A stretch of DNA of 64,000 bases. Source: Kitasatospora sp. A2-31. Lineage in GTDB: Bacteria > Actinomycetota > Actinomycetes > Streptomycetales > Streptomycetaceae. Within the stretch, counting starts at the first letter, position 1. Each line of letters starts with the position of its first letter. The position numbers and the translations under genes were made by a program. The notes under the pieces are model-generated. The model ran no database searches and was not told where the DNA came from. It worked only from the letters and a program-made list of their open reading frames with translations. Where the stretch lies: positions 1 to 64,000 of the forward strand of contig NZ_JAKNTA010000021.1 of NCBI RefSeq assembly GCF_022288725.1. Reading direction: 5' to 3'. Below are positions 17,038-24,215 of this stretch, piece after piece.

Positions 17038-18063
17038 TCAGGAGGACCTCCGCACCACCAGCTCGGTCGGCAGCACCAGACGGGACGGCTCCACGCCGCC
17101 CTCGCCGGCGATCTGCCGCAGCAGGATCCCGGCCATCCTGCGGCCCATCTCCTCGATCGGCTGGCGCACGGTGGTCAGCGGCGGGTCGAGATGGCGGGCC
17201 ACCGGTGAGTCGTCGACGCCGACCAACGCGACGTCACCGGGTACGTCCAGGCCCCTGGCCCGCAGGACGGCGAGGGCGCCCACCGCCATCAGGTCGGAGG
17301 CGGCGAACACCGCGTCCAGGTCGGGGCAGCGCGCCAGCAGCTCGCGCATCGCCCGGCGGCCGCCGTCCTCCGTGAAGTCCCCGGTGGCGACGAGGCGTTC
17401 GTCCTCGGGCAGGCCGGCCGCCGCCAGCCCCTGACGGTAGCCGGAAAGCCGCCCCTGGGCGGCGTCCATGTCGAGCGGGCCGGTGATGGTGGCGATGCGG
17501 CAGCGGCCCCGCCCGGCCAGGTGGTCCACGGCCGAGCGACCGGCCCCCACGTTGTCGGTGTCGACGTACGCCAGCGGCTCCTGCGGCGAGCGGCGCCCGT
17601 TGAGCACGGCCGGCAGGCCCAGCGCGCGCACCTGGTCCGGCAGCGGGTCGTCCCGGTGGACCGAGACCAGCAGTACGCCGTCCACCCGCTGGGCGGCGAG
17701 GTACTGCTCGAAGCGCTGCCGCTCCTGCTCGGTGCGGATCAGTGTGAGCAGCAACTGCTTGTCCGCTGCGCCCAGTTCGGCGCTCACGCCACGGATGACG
17801 TCCAGGAAGTACGGCTCCGCGAAGAGCCGCGCCTCGGTCTCGGGGACGACCAGTGCGACCGCGTCGGTGCGGCTTCCGGCGAGGGCCCGGGCCGCCCGGT
17901 CGGGCACGTAGCCGAGCTCCGCGACGGCCCGGGCCACCGCCTCCCTCGCCCGGTCGCTCACCCGCGCCGAACCGTTGATCACCCGGGACACAGTGCCGCG
18001 CCCGACACCGGCCAGGGCCGCGACTTCCTCCAGGGTCGGTCTTCCGGTCTGCCGTCCGCTCAC
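17038..18063 (-). CDS. cebR: LacI-family repressor CebR of the cellulose regulon
   Basis: 341 aa from a GTG start. The N-terminal helix-turn-helix RPTLEEVAALAGVGRGTVSRVINGS and the hinge (VPDRAARALAGSRTDAVALVVPE) are very close to known Streptomyces CebR proteins, as are YLAAQRVDGVLLVSVHRDDPLP and the C-terminal HLDPPLTTVRQPIEEMGR. It is divergent from the GH1 beta-glucosidase gene, and three exact CebR boxes occur in this window, which confirms the assignment. CebR represses cellulase and cellobiose-use genes and is released by cellobiose or cellotriose. Unusually, the cebEFG importer genes that normally lie next to cebR are absent. Confidence 0.92.
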   Translation of the reverse strand: MSGRQTGRPTLEEVAALAGVGRGTVSRVINGSARVSDRAREAVARAVAELGYVPDRAARALAGSRTDAVALVVPETEARLFAEPYFLDVIRGVSAELGAADKQLLLTLIRTEQERQRFEQYLAAQRVDGVLLVSVHRDDPLPDQVRALGLPAVLNGRRSPQEPLAYVDTDNVGAGRSAVDHLAGRGRCRIATITGPLDMDAAQGRLSGYRQGLAAAGLPEDERLVATGDFTEDGGRRAMRELLARCPDLDAVFAASDLMAVGALAVLRARGLDVPGDVALVGVDDSPVARHLDPPLTTVRQPIEEMGRRMAGILLRQIAGEGGVEPSRLVLPTELVVRRSS

Positions 18064-18218
18064 CGCCCACGCGCCTTCCGCCGCCGTCGCCGGCCTTCCG
18101 CCGCTTGGCTGCGCATCCTAGATCAGCGGCACTGGGCGCCGCCACGGCATGTCCGCGATCGGGAAGTAGCGGCGGCATTCCGACGACGGGGCGACGGAGG
18201 GCAGTTCTGTGAGATCCC

Positions 18219-18224
18219 TTGACA
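18219..18224 (+). promoter_or_regulatory. Probable -35 element of the beta-glucosidase promoter
   Basis: TTGACA is a consensus -35 hexamer; the -10 about 17 bp later (18242-18248) is weak. The CebR box at 18261-18274 starts just downstream, where a repressor would block RNA polymerase. Confidence 0.55.
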
Positions 18225-18260
18225 GCGGATCAGCTCAGCAGGAACCTTCCGCGTGTGGCG

Positions 18261-18274
18261 TGGGAGCGCTCCCA
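18261..18274. promoter_or_regulatory. CebR box between cebR and the GH1 beta-glucosidase gene
   Basis: Exact TGGGAGCGCTCCCA, 34 bp before the GH1 start codon and about 190 bp from the cebR start. It should control bglC and could also give cebR autoregulation. Confidence 0.9.
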
Positions 18275-18307
18275 CATGTGCCGTCCGCTCGTCGTCAGGA
18301 GCAGCCC

Positions 18308-19849
18308 GTGCCCCTTCCCCCCGGCCACCCGCTCCCCCAGGCCCGGTCCGCCCCGCTCCCCCAGAGCCAGTCCGCCCCGCTGCCCCGGTTCCCGGCCGGT
18401 TTCCTCTGGGGCTCGGCCACCTCCGCCTACCAGGTCGAGGGCGCCGCCGCCGAGGACGGCCGCACCGCCTCGATCTGGGACACCTTCTGCCGCACGCCGG
18501 GCAGAGTGTTCCGGGGCCACACCGGCGAGGTCGCGGTCGACCACTACCACCGCTTCCGCGAGGACGTCCGGCTGATGGCCGAACTCGGGCTGACCGCCTA
18601 CCGCTTCTCCGTCTCCTGGCCGCGCGTGCGGCCCACCGGCCACGGCCCGGCCTCCCAGCGCGGCCTGGACTTCTACCGTCGCCTCGCCGACGAGCTGCTC
18701 GCCGCCGGGATCACCCCCGTCGCCACCCTCTACCACTGGGACCTCCCGCAGGAGCTGGAGTCGGCGGGCGGCTGGCCCGAGCGCACCACCGCCGAGCGGT
18801 TCGCCGAGTACGCCGCGCTGACGGGCGAGGCCCTCGGCGACCGGATCGGCCAGTGGACCACCCTCAACGAGCCCTGGTGCAGCGCCTTCCTCGGCTACGG
18901 GTCCGGCGTCCACGCGCCGGGCCGTACCGACCCGGTGTCCGCCCTGCGCGCCGCCCACCACCTCAACCTCGGCCACGGCCTGGCCGTCACGGCGCTGCGC
19001 GGCGTGCTGCCCGCCGACGCGCAGCTGTCCGTCTCGCTCAACCTGCACGTGCTGCGCCCGCTGACCGCGTCCGACGCCGACCGGGACGCGGTGCGCCGGA
19101 TCGACGCCGTCGGCAACCGGGTCTTCCTCGGCCCGATGCTGAACGGCGGCTACCCCGAGGACCTGCTGGCGGACACGGCCCACCTCACCGACTGGTCCTT
19201 CGTCCGGGCCGACGACGAGAAGGAGAGCCACCAGCCGCTGGACTGGCTGGGCGTCAACTACTACACGCCCACCGTCGTCTCCGCGAGCGCCGATGGCACC
19301 GCCCCCGCCCGCGAGGACGGCCACGGCGGCGGGACGGCCTCGCCCTGGCCGGGCGCGGACCGGGTCGGCTTCCACCCGGCGCCGGGCGCACGGACCGCGA
19401 TGGGGTGGGCCGTCGACCCCTCCGGCCTTCACCAGCTGCTGACCGACCTCGCCCGTCGCCATCCGGACCTGCCCCTGATCATCACCGAGAACGGCGCGGC
19501 GTACGAGGACGAGGTCGGCGCGGACGGCACGGTCGACGACCCGGAGCGCACCGCCTACCTCCACGCCCACCTGGCCGCCGCCCACCGCGCCCTGGCCGAC
19601 GGCGCGGACGTGCGCGGCTACTTCGCGTGGTCGCTGCTGGACAACTTCGAGTGGGCGTACGGCTACGACAAGCGCTTCGGCCTGGTCCGCGTCGACGACG
19701 CCACCCTGGCCCGCACCCCCAAGGCCAGCGCCCGCTGGTACGCCCGGGTGGCCCGCAGCGGCGAACTGCACCCGCCGTCGGCACCACCGGCCGATGGTGC
19801 CGCACCGACCGAGGGTGCCGCCCGCCCCACGGAGCGCGACCACCCGTGA
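18308..19849 (+). CDS. bglC: GH1 beta-glucosidase (BglC-like), cytoplasmic
   Basis: 513 aa from the GTG at 18308, which has AGGAG 6 bp upstream; an earlier in-frame GTG at 18209 would place the CebR box inside the gene. A short Pro/Ser-rich N-terminus precedes the family 1 barrel: FPAGFLWGSATSAYQVEGA (N-terminal signature), acid/base Glu188 in TLNEP, WLGVNYYTP, nucleophile Glu394 in ITENG and the C-terminal WSLLDNFEWAYGYDKRFGL. There is no signal peptide, so it cleaves imported cellobiose inside the cell and thereby also removes the CebR inducer. The C-terminal 20 residues are a low-complexity Pro/Ala tail. Confidence 0.93.
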   Translation: MPLPPGHPLPQARSAPLPQSQSAPLPRFPAGFLWGSATSAYQVEGAAAEDGRTASIWDTFCRTPGRVFRGHTGEVAVDHYHRFREDVRLMAELGLTAYRFSVSWPRVRPTGHGPASQRGLDFYRRLADELLAAGITPVATLYHWDLPQELESAGGWPERTTAERFAEYAALTGEALGDRIGQWTTLNEPWCSAFLGYGSGVHAPGRTDPVSALRAAHHLNLGHGLAVTALRGVLPADAQLSVSLNLHVLRPLTASDADRDAVRRIDAVGNRVFLGPMLNGGYPEDLLADTAHLTDWSFVRADDEKESHQPLDWLGVNYYTPTVVSASADGTAPAREDGHGGGTASPWPGADRVGFHPAPGARTAMGWAVDPSGLHQLLTDLARRHPDLPLIITENGAAYEDEVGADGTVDDPERTAYLHAHLAAAHRALADGADVRGYFAWSLLDNFEWAYGYDKRFGLVRVDDATLARTPKASARWYARVARSGELHPPSAPPADGAAPTEGAARPTERDHP

Positions 19850-19872
19850 GCCGCCCCCGGCCGTCGCGCCGG

Positions 19873-20175
19873 TCAGCCGAGCCACACGATGTCGATCACG
19901 TGCAGCCGCCCGGCGAGGCGGTTGACCAGGTAGACGACGGTGAGCGCGCCGATGGCGGCGGTGCGCAGGTCCTCGCCCTCGGGGTCGGTGGTGTCCCACG
20001 CCGGCCACCCCCAGGGAGTGCGGGAGGCGATGTCGAGGACGTCGCGAACCGTCTCCCGGCCGTGCGGGGGCAGCGCGGCGAGGACCTTCGCGGCCTGCGG
20101 GGAGAGGCGGGCGGGCCAGGGCCGGTCGGTCACTCGCGGTTCCACCACCCCTCGGCCCTCGTCGCGGACCCCCAT
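19873..20175 (-). CDS. Small RelE/ParE-like protein, function unknown
   Basis: 100 aa. It has a GGGGAGA right before the ATG at 20175; a GTG at 20133 is an alternative start. The layout resembles the RelE/ParE toxin fold: an N-terminal helical hairpin (LSPQAAKVLAALPPHGRETVRDVLDI) then three beta strands (DLRTAAIGALTVVYLVNRL, RLHVIDIVWLG). The usual catalytic Arg/His set of RelE toxins is not obvious, and no antitoxin gene directly overlaps it. The XRE gene just upstream (20233-21051) is a large MmyB-type regulator, not a typical antitoxin. I regard the fold as plausible and the toxin function as unproven. Confidence 0.6.
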   Translation of the reverse strand: MGVRDEGRGVVEPRVTDRPWPARLSPQAAKVLAALPPHGRETVRDVLDIASRTPWGWPAWDTTDPEGEDLRTAAIGALTVVYLVNRLAGRLHVIDIVWLG

Positions 20176-20232
20176 TCTCCCCGGGCGGAGACGGCCGGCG
20201 CCGGGAAATCGGCGAACCGCTCGCCGCTGCGA

Positions 20233-21051
20233 CTACCAGCGGCTGTCCGGGCGGGTCAGGACGACGAAGTGGAGGTCGGGCCGGCCGCCCGGGCTGAGGA
20301 CCTGGGCGATCGCCTCGACGGGTTCGGCCGCGATGTGCGGCAGGCGCAGCCGGAAGCGTCCGCCGTCACGGTTGGCGACCACGCAGGCGCGCCCCGCCCA
20401 GAGCCGCCGGCAGACCGGGTCCCGCAGCACGTCGGTGAGGAGGGCGACCAGTGACTCGTCGCCCGGGTAGCGGGCGAGGGCGAAGCGGATCATCGCCAGG
20501 GTCATCCGCGCCTCCCAGTTCCAGTCGTGGACCTGCTCGCGGGCCTCCGGGTCGGTGAGCGCCCAGCGGGCGAAGTTGGCGCCGGGCCGGGTCATCCACG
20601 GGAACCACTCGGCCGCGGCGGCGTTGTGGCCGACGATGTTCCAGGCGCGGTCGGACAGGTAGGCCGGCCGCGGCATCTGGCGGTCGACCAGCTCCTGGAG
20701 GGAGCGCAGGTCCTCCGGCCGCTCCGGGCCGGCGGACGGGGTGCCGCCCATCGCGTAGAGGTAGAGGGTCGCGCGTTCGTCGGCGTCGAGCAGCAGCACG
20801 TCGGCGAGCAGGGCGAGTACGCGGGGATCGAAGCGGGCGGTCCCGCCGCGTTCCAGGTCGCGGTACCAGCGCTCGCTCATGCCGAGTCCGGTGGCGACGG
20901 TCATCTGAGGGAGCGGCTTGCCCAGACCGAGTCTCTGCCCGGCGCGGCCGCGCCAGTCGCGCAACAGGCTGGCGAGCCCGGGGAGTTCGGCGGTGGCCGA
21001 CTCCTCGTCGTCGAGGGGGATGGGGACGTGCAGTGCCTCGCGCAGCACCAT
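20233..21051 (-). CDS. XRE-family regulator with MmyB-like ligand-binding domain
   Basis: 272 aa. N-terminal helix-turn-helix (about 25-100: LRDWRGRAGQRLGL, TGLGMSERWYRDLERG, LLLDADERATLYLYA) followed by the MmyB-like PAS-type domain (about 115-270: YLSDRAWNIVGHNAAAAEWF, NFARWALTDPEAREQVHDW, AMIRFALARYPGD, LRLPHIAAEPVEAIAQVL). Proteins of this class are abundant in Streptomyces and often regulate an adjacent oxidoreductase or transporter gene; no such gene is adjacent here. A good promoter lies about 270 bp upstream, leaving a long leader. Confidence 0.88.
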   Translation of the reverse strand: MVLREALHVPIPLDDEESATAELPGLASLLRDWRGRAGQRLGLGKPLPQMTVATGLGMSERWYRDLERGGTARFDPRVLALLADVLLLDADERATLYLYAMGGTPSAGPERPEDLRSLQELVDRQMPRPAYLSDRAWNIVGHNAAAAEWFPWMTRPGANFARWALTDPEAREQVHDWNWEARMTLAMIRFALARYPGDESLVALLTDVLRDPVCRRLWAGRACVVANRDGGRFRLRLPHIAAEPVEAIAQVLSPGGRPDLHFVVLTRPDSRW

Positions 21052-21327
21052 GCTCTACTCCGGGTCCGTGTCCTGCATTCGACGGTGGGGTCCCGAGGGA
21101 CGTGTCGAATCCCGGGCAGCCCGGAAGACCGGAACACCGGAGGCGCCGAACGGGCGGACCGCTGAGCGGTCGACCCCGGCCGACGATGACAAGTCCCTCT
21201 TCTGAACGGCTTGTTCAGCGGGACGACCGACATCGGAAGGGCAGGCCGGGGGCGGCCGTTGCGAAGTGCTGCAGCATGTCTCCCACCCCCGAGTGTGCCC
21301 GCGTGCTCACCGGCACGCTCGGGGGCG

Positions 21328-21356
21328 ACTCTACCTGTCTGGTTGTACGCAATCAA
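21328..21356 (-). promoter_or_regulatory. Consensus-like promoter reading left toward the XRE gene
   Basis: On the minus strand, TTGATT (21356-21351) and TAGAGT (21333-21328) are separated by exactly 17 bp, a good housekeeping-type promoter. The XRE start is at 21051, so the leader would be about 270 nt. The leader contains CTGAAC-N5-GTTCAG (21204-21220) and a 20-codon reading frame near 21270 with a GGGAG before it. Nothing else is evident in the 21052-21372 gap. Confidence 0.55.
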
Positions 21357-21372
21357 CCAACGGAGAGTGACA

Positions 21373-22686
21373 TCAGCCGGTCAGCGCCTCCGTGGGGGTG
21401 TCCTCGGGCCCTGCAGGGGTGCGCGCCGCGAGCACGGTGACGGCGGTGGCGCCCGCGAACAGGGCGGCGAGCAGGATCCAGCCGCCGGCCCCGGCCGGCA
21501 GCAGCACGCCGGTCGCCAGGAACGGCCCGACGATCAGCTGCGCGCTCATCCCCGTGCTGAAGAGGGACAGGTAGCGGGACCGGCCCGCCGGGGGCGACAG
21601 CTCGTAGGAGATCTCCCAGCGCGAGATCGCGTGCAGGTTCTCCCCCACGGTCAGCAGGACGACCGCGACCACCGCGGCGGCCAGCGCCAGCCCCCTGCCC
21701 CTGCCGTCGGCGAAGGCGAAGAACGCGCAGGCCAGGACGAGGAAGAGGCAGGCGGTCCGGAGCATCCGCAGCGCCTTGGCGAGCCCCTGGGCGAGCCGGG
21801 CCACCGACAGCTGGAGCACCACGGTCAGCACGGTGTTGACCGCCAGCAGGCCCGAGCTGGCGCTGGCCGGCAGCCCGGCGCGTTCCACCACCCAGAGCGG
21901 CAGCAGGATGAAGAGCACGCAGTCGTGCAGCATCAGGACGGCATTGGCGGCGGTGACCAGCAGGAACCGCCGGTCGCGGTAGGGCGACCCGTCACCCCCG
22001 GCACCCGCGTTCGCCTCCGCGGCCGGAGCTGCGGCGTCCCCGCCGGGCGCCTCCGCGCCCCCGGCGACCCGACCGGCCCGCACCACGGCGAGGGCCACCG
22101 CGGCGAAGGCCACCGCGTTGAAGAGGAACAGCGCGACGAAGGCGGCCCTGGAGTGGGCGGCCTGCACCAGTGCGGCGAGCAGGAAGCCGGCGGTGAGGCC
22201 GATGTTGGTGATGGCCCGCAGCGAGGCCATCGTCCTCGTCCGCTCGGCGGCTCCCTCGAACTCGCCGACGATCACCTGGAGCAGCGGTGAGCAGGCCCGG
22301 GCGGCGGCGATGATCAGACAGGTGACGACCAGGTAGCCGGCGTAGCTGCCGACCAGCGCGTACCCGATGAAGCCGGCGCCCCGGACCAGGGTCAGCGCCA
22401 CGTACACCGGCCGGGCGCCGAGCCGGTCCGCCAGCGGGCCGAAGACCAGCGGGCTGAGCAGGCCGACGATGTTGGCGGCGGCGATCGCGGTGCCGACGGC
22501 GACCGCGGTGATGTCCAGGTAGCGGACGAAGTAGAGCGTCGCGGTGGCCAGGTAGAGGCCGTTGGCGACCGCGTCGACGGTGGTGCCCGCGGCCATGATC
22601 CGGCCCTGCCGGGACGCGGGCAGCAGGGTGGCGGTCAGACGCCCCAGCAGGCCGGCGGCCCGGGGCGGGGTGGCGGTGGTGGTCAC
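21373..22686 (-). CDS. MFS transporter, probable small-molecule exporter
   Basis: 437 aa, about 12 membrane helices, major facilitator superfamily with the loop FGPLADRLGARPVY after helix 2. A central cytoplasmic loop is long and Ala/Gly-rich. The GTG start overlaps the stop of the ATP-grasp gene by four bases (GTGA), so the two are translationally coupled. Because it ends an apparent biosynthetic operon it is best read as exporter of the product (inference). Confidence 0.88.
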   Translation of the reverse strand: MTTTATPPRAAGLLGRLTATLLPASRQGRIMAAGTTVDAVANGLYLATATLYFVRYLDITAVAVGTAIAAANIVGLLSPLVFGPLADRLGARPVYVALTLVRGAGFIGYALVGSYAGYLVVTCLIIAAARACSPLLQVIVGEFEGAAERTRTMASLRAITNIGLTAGFLLAALVQAAHSRAAFVALFLFNAVAFAAVALAVVRAGRVAGGAEAPGGDAAAPAAEANAGAGGDGSPYRDRRFLLVTAANAVLMLHDCVLFILLPLWVVERAGLPASASSGLLAVNTVLTVVLQLSVARLAQGLAKALRMLRTACLFLVLACAFFAFADGRGRGLALAAAVVAVVLLTVGENLHAISRWEISYELSPPAGRSRYLSLFSTGMSAQLIVGPFLATGVLLPAGAGGWILLAALFAGATAVTVLAARTPAGPEDTPTEALTG

Positions 22687-23930
22687 TCCGGCTCCACGGT
22701 GAAGCGGACCGAGTCGGCCAGTTCGCGGGCGAGCTTGCGGGCCTGGTCGGGCGTGTCGGCACCGACGACGAGGGCGCCCACCCGGTTCCCGGAGGTGCGC
22801 AGCGGCCGGACGGTGTCGCCGGGCGCGACGGCGAGGTCGGCGAGGAGCACGTCGGGGTGTCCCGCGGCCTCGGCCCAGCCGTCGATCGCGACGACCCGGC
22901 CGGGCGGCGGGGTGAGGAAGCGGACCGCGGCGGCCCGCACGGGCCGCAGGGCGACCCGGTCCGGCAGGGGCCGCCCGAGCAGGTCGTCGTAGATGAGGCC
23001 GTACAGCTCCAGGCCGGGGACGGCGTGGGCGAGCATCCGGTGGATCCAGTCGCCGCCGAACCGCCCGTGCACCTCGCCCAGCACCACGCCGTCCGGGCTG
23101 AGCCAGAGCTCGACGTGGAAGCCGCCGGAGCGCAGGCCCAGAACGGTGAGCGCCTGCGCGACCTGCTGCTCGATCTCCTGACGTGTCGCCTCGGGGAGTT
23201 CGGCGGGCAGGATGTGGCCGACCTCGACGAAGAACGGCGGCTCCACCTTCTCCTTCTCGGTCACCGCGAGGACCACCGGCGCGCCCTCGAGGAACAGTCC
23301 CTCCACGCTGTACTCCGCGCCCTGGACGAACTCCTCGACGAGGAACGGCCCTTCGCCGGGCAGCAGCGCGACGGCCGCCGGCAGGTCGGCCGGGCCGGTG
23401 ATCCGGCTGACGCCGGTGCTCCCCATCGCGTCGCGGGGCTTGACGATCCACGGGCCGGTGGAGGCGCGGAGGAAGGCCTCGGCCTCGGCCGGGTCGGCGC
23501 AGAGCCGGACGGCGGGCTGGCGGAACCCGGCGGCGGCGAGCGCCTCCCGGCAGGCGTCCTTGGTCCGCACCCGGCGGACGGCCTCCGGCGGGTTCCCCGG
23601 CAGCCCAAGGGCGTCGGCGGTCTCGGCGGCGGCGACCTGGGCCATCTCCTGGAGGGCCAGGACGGCGTCGAAGCGCTCGCCGGCCTCGGCCCGGGTGCGG
23701 GCCCAGGCGGCGCTCTGGCCGGGGAGGGCGAAGTCGACCGCGGAGACGGCGCCGGCGCGCCGGGTGACGGCCGGGGTGGCGGCCAGGACGGCCTCCTGGT
23801 TGGTCAGGTGGGTCCGGAGCCCCCGGCTGTGGGCCTGGTCCAGGGCGAGCTCCGCCATGTCGAGGCCGAGCGGGACCGCCCGGACCCCGCCGACCAGTAG
23901 CAGCTTCGCGGGGGTGGGATCTGCGGGCAT
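22683..23930 (-). CDS. ATP-grasp ligase (carboxylate-amine ligase type)
   Basis: 415 aa. AAGGAG is 7 bp before the ATG. N-terminal nucleotide-fold domain (AKLLLVGGVRAVPLG), then the ATP-grasp core: RTKDACREALAAAGFRQP, GPWIVKPRDAMGSTGVSRI (nucleotide-binding lysine and glycine loop), PFLVEEFVQGAEYSVEGLF, and the metal-binding GFHVELWLSPDGVVLGEVHGRFGGD. A C-terminal domain of about 100 residues follows. Enzymes of this type form amide bonds between a carboxylate and an amino group via an acyl phosphate, and are frequent in small peptide biosynthesis. It is coupled to an MFS gene and downstream of an oxoamine synthase and a carboxylase, which supports a role in a short modified peptide. Confidence 0.85.
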   Translation of the reverse strand: MPADPTPAKLLLVGGVRAVPLGLDMAELALDQAHSRGLRTHLTNQEAVLAATPAVTRRAGAVSAVDFALPGQSAAWARTRAEAGERFDAVLALQEMAQVAAAETADALGLPGNPPEAVRRVRTKDACREALAAAGFRQPAVRLCADPAEAEAFLRASTGPWIVKPRDAMGSTGVSRITGPADLPAAVALLPGEGPFLVEEFVQGAEYSVEGLFLEGAPVVLAVTEKEKVEPPFFVEVGHILPAELPEATRQEIEQQVAQALTVLGLRSGGFHVELWLSPDGVVLGEVHGRFGGDWIHRMLAHAVPGLELYGLIYDDLLGRPLPDRVALRPVRAAAVRFLTPPPGRVVAIDGWAEAAGHPDVLLADLAVAPGDTVRPLRTSGNRVGALVVGADTPDQARKLARELADSVRFTVEPE

Positions 23931-24066
23931 TCGAGGGCTCCTTGCATCAGGGGTGGGTGGGGTGGGGTTTGAGCGGCGGCTCGGCCTGCGGGTCCGAACC
24001 GGAGGGCGGAGGGCGGAGGGCGGGGGTCCGAGGGAACGACGGGTGGGACGGGAGGCGGGACGCCCC

Positions 24067-24135
24067 ACCGCGGGAGGCGAGATGGCCGCACCGCGGGAGG
24101 CGAGATGGCCGCACCGCGGGAGGCGGGATGGCCGC
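24067..24135. repeat. 23-bp tandem repeat, 3 copies, between carboxylase and ATP-grasp genes
   Basis: Three consecutive 23-bp units starting ACCGCGGGAGGCG and ending ATGGCCGC; the third has one base change. The 285-bp gap between the two genes holds these plus low-complexity GGGCGGAGGGC sequence and no reading frame with support, so the ATP-grasp and MFS genes may have their own promoter. Confidence 0.85.
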
Positions 24136-24215
24136 ACCGGGGCCTGAGGGGACGCCGGGCCACGAGGGCGCCCCGCCGGGGGACGGCCCGGCGGAGCGCA
24201 CCTCGCTGCGGCGGG

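Noticed and set aside
18209..18307. Upstream GTG start for the GH1 beta-glucosidase
   Set aside because: It would put the -35 element and the CebR box inside the coding region; the GTG at 18308 has AGGAG at ideal distance.
19873..20175. Confident toxin-antitoxin call for the 100-aa protein
   Set aside because: Only the general RelE/ParE layout is visible; catalytic residues and a cognate antitoxin are not.
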